NCBI GenBank assembly: GCA_023392635.1
Contig: JAEVYS010000099.1
Coordinates: 1 to 64,000, forward strand
Origin: Actinomycetes bacterium
GTDB taxonomy: Bacteria > Actinomycetota > Actinomycetes > Propionibacteriales > Propionibacteriaceae
DNA: 64,000 nucleotides
Direction of reading: 5' to 3'
Both the position numbers and the translations under genes were made by a program. This document shows positions 1 to 8,568 of this stretch, in pieces. The notes below the pieces were generated by a model that worked only from the letters and a program-made list of their open reading frames with translations, searched no databases and was not told the DNA's origin. How positions within the stretch are numbered: position 1 is the stretch's first letter; each line of letters starts with the position of its first letter.

Positions 1-54
1 CCGGTCCGTGGTGCGTCTGGCTGCCGCACCTGTAACCGTCCCCGGTGCGCCACG
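1..54. repeat. diverged, edge-truncated copy of the GGGGACGGTTCC palindromic repeat
   Basis: Positions 34-52 read AACCGTCCCCGGTGCGcCA, matching the right arm of the palindrome at 29366-29398 with one change. The preceding bases also line up with its centre (TGCGTCtGGC..TGcCGCA). The left arm is decayed and cut by the window edge. It lies just beyond the stop codon of dprE2, the same position relative to genes as the intact copies. Confidence 0.5.
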
Positions 55-55
55 T

Positions 56-817
56 TCAGAGGGGCAGGAGCTTGAAGATCGGGCCGGGGATGTGCTTGAG
101 CGCGATCATCACGAAGCGGAACGGCGCGGGCACCCAGATCAGCTTCTCGCCCCTGCGGGCGGCGTCCACAACCTGGGCAGCGAGCTGGTCGGCGTCGACC
201 GTGAGGGGTGCCTCCTTGATGTGCGCGGACATCCGCGTCCGCACCTGCCCCGGGCGCACGACGAGCACCTTCGGCCCGAACGGTGCGAGCGCATCGCCGA
301 GCAGGCGGTAGAAGCCGTCCAGACCGGCCTTGGTCGAGCCGTAGACGAAGTTCGCCCGCCGCACCAGCTCGCCGGCGACCGTCGACATCGCGATGATCTG
401 GCCGTAGCCCTGCGCCTTCATCTTCTGGCCGAGCAGGACGCCGACGCTCACCGCTCCGGTGTAGTTCACCTGCGCGATGGTCACCGCCGCGGCCTGGTCC
501 TGCCACAGCTGCTCGGCGTCCCCGAGCAGGCCGAACGCCACGATGGCGACGTCGATGTCGGCGATCCGCCACGCCGCGTCGATCACGGCGGGGTGGGTGT
601 CGAAGGCGGTCGCGTCGAACTCGAGCACCTCCACGGCGGATGCACCCCTGGCCTTCAGGTCGGCCACCGTCGCGTCGGCCAGCTCGTCGCCGGGCTGGAC
701 GCCGAGCACCACCCGGAGCGGCTGCTTGGACAGGTACTCGGCAACGATGGCCAGCCCGATCTCCGACGTGCCGCCCAGCAGCAGCACGGTCTGGGGGTTG
801 CCGGTCGCGTCGATCAT
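56..817 (-). CDS. dprE2: decaprenylphospho-beta-D-erythro-pentofuranosid-2-ulose 2-reductase (DprE2)
   Basis: A 253-residue short-chain dehydrogenase. The NAD-binding glycine motif GGTSEIG is at residues 15-21, and the catalytic Ser145, Tyr159 and Lys163 sit in the usual YxxxK arrangement. In the known pathway DprE2 reduces the keto sugar made by DprE1 to decaprenylphosphoryl-D-arabinose, the donor for cell-wall arabinans. It follows dprE1 in the same orientation with a 61-nt gap and has its own AGGAG ribosome site 7 nt before ATG. Residues near the C-terminus (FRFVMIALKHIPGPIFKLLPL) are hydrophobic and may associate with the membrane, as expected for a polyprenyl-phosphate substrate. The pairing with dprE1 makes the assignment firm. 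Confidence 0.9.
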   Translation of the reverse strand: MIDATGNPQTVLLLGGTSEIGLAIVAEYLSKQPLRVVLGVQPGDELADATVADLKARGASAVEVLEFDATAFDTHPAVIDAAWRIADIDVAIVAFGLLGDAEQLWQDQAAAVTIAQVNYTGAVSVGVLLGQKMKAQGYGQIIAMSTVAGELVRRANFVYGSTKAGLDGFYRLLGDALAPFGPKVLVVRPGQVRTRMSAHIKEAPLTVDADQLAAQVVDAARRGEKLIWVPAPFRFVMIALKHIPGPIFKLLPL

Positions 818-878
818 GTGTGGTTCTCCTCTGCAGTCCCGGGCAGGGCCCGGGAGGACGGTGCGGTGGTGCGGACGG

Positions 879-2312
879 TCAGGCGAGTTCGAGGCGGCGG
901 GCGAGGTCGGACACGAAGACGCCGTGCGGGTCGATGCGGCGTCGGGTGGCGATCCAGGAGTCGAGCTCGGGGTACATCGCGTGGAAGGTCTCGGCGGTCG
1001 TGCGGGAGTCCTTGGCCGTGTACAGCCGTCCGCCGAACTCGAGGACGCGGGCGTCCAGGCCGTGCAGGAACTCGTGCAGCCCCGCCTTGATCGGGAAGTC
1101 GACGCACACGTTCCAGCCGGCCATCGGGTAGCTCAGCGGCGCGCGGTTGCCGGGCCCGAACAGCTTGAACACATTGAGGAAGGAGTAGTGGCCGGACGCC
1201 TGGATGTCACGGATGAGCTGCGTGAACTCACCGACAGCCGCCGGTGGCACGACGAACTGGTACTGCAGGAACCCGTGCGACCCGTAGGCCCGGTTCCACT
1301 CGCCGAACATGTCGAGCGGGTGGTAGAACCCGGTCAGGCTCTGGATCTTCCCGGTGTAGTTGCCGCTCTTCGCGTACCACAGGGAGCCGAGCACTCCGAA
1401 CGTCAGCTTGTTGGCCAGGCCGTTGGGGAACACGTCGGGCAGGTCGAACAGCGGCTTGGCGTTGAACGCGAGCGGGTCGGCGGCCAGCCTCGGCGCCTTC
1501 TCGCGCAGCTGGTCGAGGGTGGCGAGCGAGCCGCGCGACAGGGCTGCCCGTCCCAGCTTCGGCTCGGGCGAGATCGCGTCGAACCAGGCGCTGGAGTAGT
1601 CGTAGTTCGCCTCGGAGCCGTCGGAATGGACGGCGATCGTCTCGTCCAGGTTGTGCGTCACGACGCCGTCGGCGATGAAGTAGGCGGTCTCCGTGCGGGT
1701 CATGGTGAGCACCACCCGCAGGATGATGCCAGTCAGTCCGACGCCCCCGACGGTCGCCCAGAACAGGCTGGCGTCCGGGTCGTCGGGGCTGCCGGACGGG
1801 GTGAGGGTGAGGATGCGCCCGTCGGCCACGAGCAGCTGCAAAGAGGCGACGTGGTTGCCGAACGAACCGGCGCTGTGGTGGTTCTTGCCGTGGACGTCGC
1901 AGCCGATCGCCCCGCCGACGGTGACCTGGCGCGTGCCGGGCAGGACGGGCACCCACAGGCCGTACGGCAGCGCGGCCCGCATCAGCTCGTCGAGGCTCAC
2001 TCCGGCGTCCACGTCGACCGTCGCGGCGTCCGGGTCGATGGCGTGGATGCGGTTGAGGGCGGTCATGTCCACGACGATGCCGCCGGCGTTCTGCGCCACG
2101 TCGCCGTACGAGCGCCCGAGCCCGCGGGCCACGATGCCGCGGCGCAGGTGGGACGGGGAGTCGGCGTTGTGGCCGGCGACGGCAGCGACGGCGGCGGCGA
2201 TCACTTCCGGGTCGGGTGTCGACAGCAGCTGCGAGGTGGTCGCGGCGGTCCGTCCCCAGCCGGCGAGACTGGCGGAGACGGTGGGCAGGTCCGGGGTCTG
2301 GGTGGCGCTCAT
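879..2312 (-). CDS. dprE1: decaprenylphosphoryl-beta-D-ribose 2-oxidase (DprE1)
   Basis: A 477-residue FAD-dependent oxidase of the VAO fold. The FAD-binding region includes GLGRSYGD (about 64-71) and the GAIGCDVHGKNHH segment (about 134-146). The cysteine in NVCVDFP (residue 403) corresponds to Cys387 of the Mycobacterium tuberculosis enzyme, the residue attacked by benzothiazinones. The enzyme oxidises the 2'-hydroxyl of decaprenylphosphoryl-ribose as the first step of epimerisation to arabinose. Start ATG 2310-2312 has no Shine-Dalgarno sequence. A TAGTCT hexamer (2326-2321) ends 8 nt upstream, so the mRNA is probably nearly leaderless. It is divergent from the GH65 gene. Confidence 0.93.
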   Translation of the reverse strand: MSATQTPDLPTVSASLAGWGRTAATTSQLLSTPDPEVIAAAVAAVAGHNADSPSHLRRGIVARGLGRSYGDVAQNAGGIVVDMTALNRIHAIDPDAATVDVDAGVSLDELMRAALPYGLWVPVLPGTRQVTVGGAIGCDVHGKNHHSAGSFGNHVASLQLLVADGRILTLTPSGSPDDPDASLFWATVGGVGLTGIILRVVLTMTRTETAYFIADGVVTHNLDETIAVHSDGSEANYDYSSAWFDAISPEPKLGRAALSRGSLATLDQLREKAPRLAADPLAFNAKPLFDLPDVFPNGLANKLTFGVLGSLWYAKSGNYTGKIQSLTGFYHPLDMFGEWNRAYGSHGFLQYQFVVPPAAVGEFTQLIRDIQASGHYSFLNVFKLFGPGNRAPLSYPMAGWNVCVDFPIKAGLHEFLHGLDARVLEFGGRLYTAKDSRTTAETFHAMYPELDSWIATRRRIDPHGVFVSDLARRLELA

Positions 2313-2365
2313 CGACGCTCAGACTACTCGGGTCGCACCTCCCCGATGACCGCTCCGGCCGGGTC

Positions 2366-2415
2366 TACGATCGTCCGCGATGAACCCGCACCAGCCCGCG
2401 GACCGGCTCCCGTGA
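2366..2415 (+). promoter_or_regulatory. putative promoter and 11-codon leaderless leader ORF before the GH65 gene
   Basis: TACGAT (2366-2371) is followed 8 nt later by ATG 2380, which opens an 11-codon ORF (MNPHQPADRLP) ending in TGA 2413-2415. That stop overlaps the GTG (2412-2414) proposed as the start of the GH65 protein, a GTGA coupling arrangement. Whether the short ORF is translated is inference. An alternative GH65 start, ATG 2346, lies upstream of this -10 and would not be on this transcript. Confidence 0.4.
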
Positions 2416-4877
2416 GGGCACCGGCGTCCGATCCGGTTGACCGCACCCGCTTCCCGGTGCAGCGGTGGGCGCTGACCGAGGTGCGTCACGACCTCGCCGC
2501 CCTCGGGCAGCGGGAGACGGTGTTCACCGTTGCCAACGGCTTCCTGGGCCTGCGCGGGAACAACGAGGAGGGCGGCACGGAGGAGTACGCCCACGGCACG
2601 TTCGTCAACGGCTTCCACGAGACCTGGGACATCAGGCACGCCGAGGACGCCCCCGGTTTCGCCAGGGTGGGGCAGACCATCGTGAACGTCCCGGACGCGA
2701 AGACGATCCTGCTGTCGGTGGACGGGCAGGCCCTGCGCCTCGCCGACGCACGCCTGGAGGCGTTCTCGCGCACCATCGACTTCCGTGAGGGCATCCTCCG
2801 ACGCGATGTGCTCTGGCTGACCGACTCGGGGCGTCGGGTATCGATCCGCTCGACCCGGATGGTGTCGTTCACGCGCCGCAACCTCGCCCTGATGACCTTC
2901 GAGGTGACGCTGCTGGACGGGGACGCCGAGGTGGTGATCGCCTCTGACGTCCGCAACCGCCAGGACGCCGTGCCGGAGGGCACGGCAACGGTCGTCGGCT
3001 TCGACCCGCGCCGTTCCGCGCAGTTCGAGAACCGGGTGCTGCTCTCCCAGCTCGCCCGCGAGGAGCAGGGACGCATCGCCCTGGGCTACCGCGCTGCACA
3101 TTCGGGCCTGGGCCTCGCTGTCTGCGGCGACCACCACCTCTACACGGCCGACCCGGTGGCGATCGAGACCCGCATCACGGCCGATCTCGGCCGGCGGACC
3201 TATCGTGTCGCCGCGACCCAGTGGCAGCCGATGCTGCTGGTGAAGTGGGTGGCGTACCACGACGGCGCGGCCGACGTCGACGTGGAGGACCTCGTGGGGC
3301 TCGCCCGGCTGACGCTCGACGACGCACAGGAGGTCGGGCGCGAGGTGGTCGAGATCGAGCAGCGGGACTGGCTCGGCACGTACTGGGCCAACGCCGACGT
3401 GCAACTCGACGGCCAGCCGGAGCTGCAACAGGCCGTGCGCTGGTGCCTGTTCCAGCTGGCCCAGGCGGCTGGACGGGTCGATGGTGGCGGGATCGCGGCC
3501 AAGGGCGTCACCGGCTCCGGCTACCACGGGCACTACTTCTGGGACACCGAGGTCTACCTGGTGCCGTTCTTCACCCACACCAGTCCCGAGCTGGCCCGGC
3601 GCGCCCTGCGGTTCCGGATCGCCATGCTCGACGCCGCCCGCCAGCGTGCCCGCGAGCTCTCCCAGGCCGGCGCGCTGTTCCCGTGGCGCACGATCAACGG
3701 GCTCGAGGCGTCCGCCTACTACGCCGCGGGGACCGCGCAGTACCACATCGACGCCGATGTGGCATGGGCGATGTGCAAGTACGCCGACGTGTGCGACGAC
3801 CCGGGTTTTCTGCTCGGCGAGGCATTGCCGGTGCTGGTGGAGACCGCCCGCTTGTGGGCCGACCTCGGCTTCTTCCGCGGCCCTGAACGCAGCTTCCACA
3901 TCCACTCGGTCACCGGGCCCGACGAGTACAGCACCGTGGTGAACAACAACCTGTACACGAACCTGATGGCCAGGGCGAACCTCGAGCGGGCGGCGCAGGC
4001 CGTCCGATTCCTGCGGACGAGCGACCCGGACGCGTACGCACGGGCCAGCGCGGACCTCGGGCTCAGCGACCGGGAGGTCGCCTGCTGGGAGTCGGCGGCC
4101 GCAGCGATGACGATCCCGTTCGACGAACGCTTCGGGGTGCACGCCCAGGACGACGGCTTCCTCACCCGCGAGGTGTGGGACCTGGCCAACACCCCGAGCG
4201 AGAACACTCCCCTGCTGCTGCACTACCACCCGTTGGTGATCTACCGCTTCCAGGTGCTCAAGCAGGCGGACGCCATCCTCGCGCTGTTCCTGGCCGGCGA
4301 CAGCTTCACCCCCGCCCAGAAGCGGGCGGACTTCGAGTACTACGACCCGATCACCACCGGTGACTCGACCCTGTCCGCGGTGGTGCAGTCGATCATCGCC
4401 GCGGAGGTCGGCTACCAGGACCGGGCGCTCGCCTCCTTCCTCGAGGGCATCTACGTCGACCTCGCCGACCTGCACCACAACACCGGCGACGGCGTACACA
4501 TCGCCTCCGCCGGCGGAGTGTGGAACGCGCTGGTCTACGGGTTCGGCGGCCTCCGGGACCACCAGGGGCGGATCAGCCTCGACCCCCGGCTGCCGCAGGG
4601 CTGGAGCGCGCTGCGGTTCGGGTTCGTCCTGTGCGGCTCGCGGGTGCGGGCGGAGCTGACCGCGTCCGAGCTGCTCCTGACACTGCAGGACGGGCCGGGC
4701 GGCACGCTCACGGTCCGGGGCACCGAGGTGGCGCTCGACCACAACGGGCCGGTGCGCGTCGCGCTCGACGGCCAGGGTCCCCGGCTCGCGACGATCACCG
4801 GCAGCGTCCCGCTCATCCACGGCCGTCCGGCGAGCCCGGACGAGCTGACGGTCGGACTGCCCACTAGCCCGGGTTGA
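2412..4877 (+). CDS. glycoside hydrolase family 65 sugar phosphorylase
   Basis: About 821 residues from GTG 2412, normal for GH65 phosphorylases. These enzymes reversibly phosphorolyse alpha-glucosides such as trehalose, maltose, nigerose or kojibiose to beta-glucose 1-phosphate and glucose in the cytoplasm. Visible motifs are the N-terminal domain (NGFLGLRGNNEEGG), the substrate loop GVTGSGYHGHYFWDTE, and HSVTGPDEYSTVVNNN containing the catalytic acid Glu505. A beta-sandwich C-terminal domain follows. Substrate cannot be decided from sequence alone, and no beta-phosphoglucomutase gene is adjacent. An upstream in-frame ATG (2346) would add 22 low-complexity residues; GTG 2412 is preferred because of the leader ORF and -10 just upstream. 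Its 3' end overlaps the convergent small gene by 14 nt. Confidence 0.88.
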   Translation: MRAPASDPVDRTRFPVQRWALTEVRHDLAALGQRETVFTVANGFLGLRGNNEEGGTEEYAHGTFVNGFHETWDIRHAEDAPGFARVGQTIVNVPDAKTILLSVDGQALRLADARLEAFSRTIDFREGILRRDVLWLTDSGRRVSIRSTRMVSFTRRNLALMTFEVTLLDGDAEVVIASDVRNRQDAVPEGTATVVGFDPRRSAQFENRVLLSQLAREEQGRIALGYRAAHSGLGLAVCGDHHLYTADPVAIETRITADLGRRTYRVAATQWQPMLLVKWVAYHDGAADVDVEDLVGLARLTLDDAQEVGREVVEIEQRDWLGTYWANADVQLDGQPELQQAVRWCLFQLAQAAGRVDGGGIAAKGVTGSGYHGHYFWDTEVYLVPFFTHTSPELARRALRFRIAMLDAARQRARELSQAGALFPWRTINGLEASAYYAAGTAQYHIDADVAWAMCKYADVCDDPGFLLGEALPVLVETARLWADLGFFRGPERSFHIHSVTGPDEYSTVVNNNLYTNLMARANLERAAQAVRFLRTSDPDAYARASADLGLSDREVACWESAAAAMTIPFDERFGVHAQDDGFLTREVWDLANTPSENTPLLLHYHPLVIYRFQVLKQADAILALFLAGDSFTPAQKRADFEYYDPITTGDSTLSAVVQSIIAAEVGYQDRALASFLEGIYVDLADLHHNTGDGVHIASAGGVWNALVYGFGGLRDHQGRISLDPRLPQGWSALRFGFVLCGSRVRAELTASELLLTLQDGPGGTLTVRGTEVALDHNGPVRVALDGQGPRLATITGSVPLIHGRPASPDELTVGLPTSPG

Positions 4878-5013
4878 ACTGCCCCCACTCGGCGTCCTCG
4901 GCGGGCTCACTGCGGCGGGTCGTCGCGCGCTCGAGAGCCTGCCGAGCCTCGGCCAGCTCTGCCTCGAGCTGCTCGACACGGGCCTGAAGATCCTCGACGG
5001 TGTCGTCGGTCAT
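4864..5013 (-). CDS. small coiled-coil protein of unknown function
   Basis: A 49-residue, highly charged protein. Residues 5-35 form clear heptads (VEDLQARVEQLEAELAEARQAL), predicting a short coiled coil, followed by an acidic tail ending WGQFNPG. Start ATG 5011-5013 is preceded by GGAGG at ideal spacing, which favours it over an in-frame upstream codon. It converges on and overlaps the GH65 gene by 14 nt. I do not recognise the family. Confidence 0.65.
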   Translation of the reverse strand: MTDDTVEDLQARVEQLEAELAEARQALERATTRRSEPAEDAEWGQFNPG

Positions 5014-5072
5014 GGCCACCTCCTGCAGCGATCGGCTCCTGCCCGCCACGCTGCACCGAGCGGCGCCCGGGG

Positions 5073-5091
5073 GTCAATCAGCAGGATTGAC
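5073..5091. promoter_or_regulatory. inverted repeat GTCAATC-N5-GATTGAC
   Basis: A perfect 7-bp inverted repeat with a 5-nt spacer, AT-rich against a very GC-rich background. It lies in the 149-nt gap between glnE and the small coiled-coil gene, about 60-80 nt upstream of that gene's ATG. It could be a transcription-factor site or a weak hairpin. Confidence 0.35.
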
Positions 5092-5150
5092 GCCGGTTTC
5101 CTCCGTCCCCCGCAGAAGATCCCGGTGACGCCCGGGACGGCGGTGCCCGT

Positions 5151-5166
5151 CTGACGCGAGCGTCAG
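5151..5166. terminator. short hairpin at the glnE stop
   Basis: CTGACG-CGAG-CGTCAG forms a 6-bp stem with a tetraloop, and its right side provides the glnE stop codon. The arms are the TGACGC ends of the larger palindromic repeats found elsewhere in the window, so it may be a collapsed derivative. There is no T tract. Confidence 0.35.
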
Positions 5167-8132
5167 GCGCCGGCGCCCTCACCCCAGAAGACGCGGTCCA
5201 TCACCTGTCGCGCGAGGCGGGTGCGGCGGCGGTAGTCCTCGACCATGAGCGAGGACTCCCCCTTGGCGTAGCCGAGCACCTGCGCGACGGCGGAGACCTC
5301 CCGCACGTCGGTCGGCAGGCTGTCCCCGGCACGGCCGCGCAGCAGCATGATCGCGTTGCGGATCCGGCTCGCCAGCAGCCAGGCCGCGCGCAGCGCCGCC
5401 GCGTCCGGCCCGTCAAGGAGACCCGCGACCACGGTGGCGTCGAGCGCCTCGAGCGTGCCGGTGGTGCGCAGGCTGGGCGTGCCGGCGGCATGGTGCAGCT
5501 GGAGCAGCTGCACCACCCACTCCACGTCGGACAGGCCGCCGCGACCCAGCTTGACGTGCCGGGAGGGGTCGCCACCGCGCGGCAGCCGCTCCGCCTCCAT
5601 GCGGGCCTTGAGCTTGCGGATCTCGTGCACCTGGGCGTGGGTGAGCCCGCCGGTCGGGTAGCGGATGCGGTCGATCGTCGCGAGGAGCTGCGCACCGAGG
5701 TCCCGGTCGCCCGCGCCGACGGACGCCCGCAGCAGCGCCTGCGCCTCCCACGTGGAGGACCACCGCTCGTAGTACGTGCGGTACGACGCGAGGCTGCGCA
5801 CCATCGCCCCACCCTTGCCCTCGGGACGCAGGTCGATGTCGACCTCCAGCGCCGGGTCGGGGCCGGGCCTGGCCAGCAGGGCGCGCAGTCGGCTCACCAC
5901 GGTGGTGGCGGCAGACGTCGCGTCCGGGTCGTCGCTGTCCGCCACCACGAACATGGCGTCCGCGTCGGAGGCGTACGACAGCTCGCGTCCGCCCCAGCGC
6001 CCCATCGCGATCACGGCGATCGGCGGCACGTCCACGCCACGGGAGGCCACCTCGAGGGCCGCGTCGAGGGTGGCGCCGGCCAGGTCGGACAAGGCGGCCC
6101 CCAGGGCCGGGATGTCGAGTTCGCCGAGCAGGTCGGCCATCGCGAGCCGCAGCAACTCGTTGCGCCGGGTCGCACGGACGGCGGCGATGGCGGCGTCGGG
6201 TGACCCGTGCCGGCGGGCCGCGGTGAGCATCTCGCCGAGCACCTCCTCCGCCGGGCGGGGGGTCAGTCCCTCCGGGTCACCGAGGAGCGCGGCGCTCTGG
6301 GGCGCCTTCAGCAGCAGGTCCACCGCGTAGCGGGACGACGCGAGGATTCGCGCGAGGTGCTCGGCCATCGCGTCACCGTCCCGCAGGGCGCGGAGGTACC
6401 ACGGTGTACTACCGAGCTCCTCCGACACACGGCGGAAGGCGAGCAGCCCGTGGTCGGGGTTGGGACCGGCGGTGAACCACGTCAGCATGGCCGGCAGGAG
6501 CTGCCGCTGGATCTCCGCCTGGCGCGACATGCCATGACTGAGGGCCTCGATGTGGCGCAGGGCAGCCTTCGGGTCGCCGTAGCCGAGCGCCTTCAGCCGG
6601 GTCTCGGCGGCCTCGGGGGTGAGGCGCACCTCCGCGGACGGGATGCGCGCCACCGTCTCCAGCAGCGGCGAGTAGAACAACCTCTGGTGCAGCGTGAGCA
6701 CCCGGCGCGTGGTGGAGCGCCACAGGTGCATCAGCTCCTTGGGATGCGGTAGCCCGATGGCGCGCGCCAGCCACCGCTGGTTCTCCTCGTCCTCCGGCAT
6801 CAGGTGGGTGCGCCGCAGCCGGTAGAGCTGGATCCGGTGCTCGAGGAGCCGCTGCAGCCGGTAGGCGGTGCCCAGGTCGAAGCCGTCGTGGCGCCCCACG
6901 TAGCCGTGGTCGACGAGGGCGGCGAGCGCCTCGAACGTGCCGCGCAGCCGCAGGCGCTCGTCGGCGCGCCCGTGCACCAGCTGCAACAGCTGCACGCTGA
7001 ACTCGACGTCACGCAGTCCGCCGGCGCCCAGCTTGATCTCGGTGGTCGCCTCTCGCGCCGGGAGCAGGGCGATCACCCGGCGACGCATCGCCTGCACCTC
7101 GCCGACGAACTGGTCGTTGTCGGCCACCCGCCAGACCTTCGGCCACACCATGTCAACGAACTCCTGGGCGAGCGCGAGGTCACCGGCCATGGGCCGCGCC
7201 TTCAGCATCGCCTGGAACTCCCAGTTCTTCGCCCACTTCTCGTAGTAGGCCCGGTGTGAGGCGAGCGTGCGCACCAGGGGGCCCGCCTTTCCCTCCGGGC
7301 GCAGCGCGGCGTCGATCTGCCAGATCGTCCCCGCCGCGGTGTGCGCCGAGCAGACCCTGGTGAGCGCGCCCGCCAGCCGGGTGGCGATGGTGACCGCGTC
7401 ACCGGCGCTGCACGCCGGCTCCCCGTCCGTACCGGGGGCGGGTTCGGCCAGGTACAGGACATCGACGTCGCTGACGTAGTTGAGCTCCCCCGCGCCGGTC
7501 TTGCCGAGCGCGACGATGCCGATGCGGCACTTCTCCCACCCCGGCACCTCGCCGCGGGCCAACGCCAGCGCGGCTTCCACCGTGGCGTCGGCGAGGTCGG
7601 CGAGCTCGGCCGCGACGTCGGGCAGCTCCGCCAGCGGGTCAGCCACGGTGAGGTCGCGGGCGGCGAGCCGCAGCAATTCGCGGCGGTACGCGCGGCGAAG
7701 GTCGTCGGACCGTCCCGCGTCGGCCACCGGGACGCTGCTCGAGGGGTCCGCGCCGATCGCGGCCAGCAGCGCGGCACGCAGGTCGGCGAGGGGGCGCCGG
7801 CTCACGTCGCCGGCGACGGCGGAAGCGTCCTCGGGATGCGTGCCCAGGTGCTGGTTGAGGGCGAGGCTCGCGCCGAGCACCGCGATCAGCCGGCGCGCGA
7901 ACTCCGGGTCGGTGCCCAGTTCGTCGATCAGCCCGGGACGCGCGTGCGCCAGCCGGTTGAAGCCGGCGAGGGCGAGATCGGGATCCGCGGTGCGGGGCAG
8001 CTCGCTCAGCGCGAGTTCGATCCCCTGCGCGGTACCGAGGCTGCGCCACGACTCGACGACGGCCGCGGCTGCGGTCGCGTCCGCGAAACCCAGCCTGGCG
8101 AGCCGGCCGGGCTGGCTGTCGATGCGACTCAC
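5163..8132 (-). CDS. glnE: bifunctional glutamine synthetase adenylyltransferase/deadenylase (GlnE)
   Basis: A 989-residue protein, normal for GlnE. It has two nucleotidyltransferase domains, each with a G-x-L-x-Y-x-SDxD signature. The N-terminal deadenylylase copy is GAGELNYVSDVDVLYL (about 213-228) and the C-terminal adenylyltransferase copy is GGRELSYASDADAMFV (about 710-725). The enzyme attaches or removes AMP on the regulatory tyrosine of type I glutamine synthetase in response to nitrogen state. GTG 8130-8132 is chosen because TAGCAT (8145-8140) lies exactly 7 nt upstream, as for many leaderless genes here. The longer open frame upstream lacks protein-like sequence. A glnA1-type target is not in the window; glnA2 lies 5.8 kb away. 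Confidence 0.95.
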   Translation of the reverse strand: MSRIDSQPGRLARLGFADATAAAAVVESWRSLGTAQGIELALSELPRTADPDLALAGFNRLAHARPGLIDELGTDPEFARRLIAVLGASLALNQHLGTHPEDASAVAGDVSRRPLADLRAALLAAIGADPSSSVPVADAGRSDDLRRAYRRELLRLAARDLTVADPLAELPDVAAELADLADATVEAALALARGEVPGWEKCRIGIVALGKTGAGELNYVSDVDVLYLAEPAPGTDGEPACSAGDAVTIATRLAGALTRVCSAHTAAGTIWQIDAALRPEGKAGPLVRTLASHRAYYEKWAKNWEFQAMLKARPMAGDLALAQEFVDMVWPKVWRVADNDQFVGEVQAMRRRVIALLPAREATTEIKLGAGGLRDVEFSVQLLQLVHGRADERLRLRGTFEALAALVDHGYVGRHDGFDLGTAYRLQRLLEHRIQLYRLRRTHLMPEDEENQRWLARAIGLPHPKELMHLWRSTTRRVLTLHQRLFYSPLLETVARIPSAEVRLTPEAAETRLKALGYGDPKAALRHIEALSHGMSRQAEIQRQLLPAMLTWFTAGPNPDHGLLAFRRVSEELGSTPWYLRALRDGDAMAEHLARILASSRYAVDLLLKAPQSAALLGDPEGLTPRPAEEVLGEMLTAARRHGSPDAAIAAVRATRRNELLRLAMADLLGELDIPALGAALSDLAGATLDAALEVASRGVDVPPIAVIAMGRWGGRELSYASDADAMFVVADSDDPDATSAATTVVSRLRALLARPGPDPALEVDIDLRPEGKGGAMVRSLASYRTYYERWSSTWEAQALLRASVGAGDRDLGAQLLATIDRIRYPTGGLTHAQVHEIRKLKARMEAERLPRGGDPSRHVKLGRGGLSDVEWVVQLLQLHHAAGTPSLRTTGTLEALDATVVAGLLDGPDAAALRAAWLLASRIRNAIMLLRGRAGDSLPTDVREVSAVAQVLGYAKGESSLMVEDYRRRTRLARQVMDRVFWGEGAGA

Positions 8133-8159
8133 CTTGGCGATGCTAGCGTCTGGCGCGTG
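8130..8159. promoter_or_regulatory. bidirectional leaderless promoter with overlapping -10 elements
   Basis: TAGCAT on the minus strand (8145-8140) and TAGCGT on the plus strand (8144-8149) share the central TA. Each hexamer ends exactly 7 nt before a GTG start: glnE at 8132 and the sterol-carrier-like gene at 8157. The layout is symmetrical about the shared dinucleotide. Confidence 0.7.
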
Positions 8160-8540
8160 GCCCGAACCGTGTCCGCTGCCGAAGTGGCAGAGCTGCGGGC
8201 GACCGCGGCCGCACTGGCGACCGATCCCGCCGCACCCCTGCCGCGGGCACAGCTCGCCGCCGCCAGCCGGACGGTCTGCGCGCTGCTCGGGGCCCGCTTT
8301 CCCGGCGGCACCGTCGAGCTGCGCGTCCCGCCGTTCGCGGCGGTCCAGCTCGGCATCGGGGAACGGGGCCGCCACACCCGGGGCACGCCGCCGAACGTGG
8401 TCCAGACCGAGGCGGCGACGGTCATCCGGCTGGCCGGTGGCAGCCTCACCTGGGACGAGGCGGTCGCCGCCCACGCGGTGCGCGCGTCCGGCATTCGTAG
8501 CGATCTGGCCGACGTGTGGCCGCTCCCCGAACTAGCCTGA
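8157..8540 (+). CDS. sterol-carrier-like family protein
   Basis: A 127-residue protein starting at GTG 8157 from the leaderless promoter shared with glnE. It resembles the small actinobacterial proteins annotated as sterol carrier (SCP-2-like) family: an N-terminal helical half followed by a beta-rich RVPPFAAVQLGIGERGRHTRG segment and a helical end (WDEAVAAHAVRASG). SCP-2 folds bind hydrophobic ligands, but no ligand can be named here. There is no signal peptide or membrane segment, so it is probably cytoplasmic. The next small gene follows 28 nt downstream. Confidence 0.6.
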   Translation: MARTVSAAEVAELRATAAALATDPAAPLPRAQLAAASRTVCALLGARFPGGTVELRVPPFAAVQLGIGERGRHTRGTPPNVVQTEAATVIRLAGGSLTWDEAVAAHAVRASGIRSDLADVWPLPELA

Positions 8541-8568
8541 GGGCAGCACTCACCACCAGGAGCACCCC

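Noticed and set aside
2319..4979. 886-codon open frame antisense to the GH65 gene
   Set aside because: It is a composition-driven shadow of the GH65 codons: no recognisable domain, biased Arg/Gly/Val content, and the opposite strand carries complete GH65 motifs.
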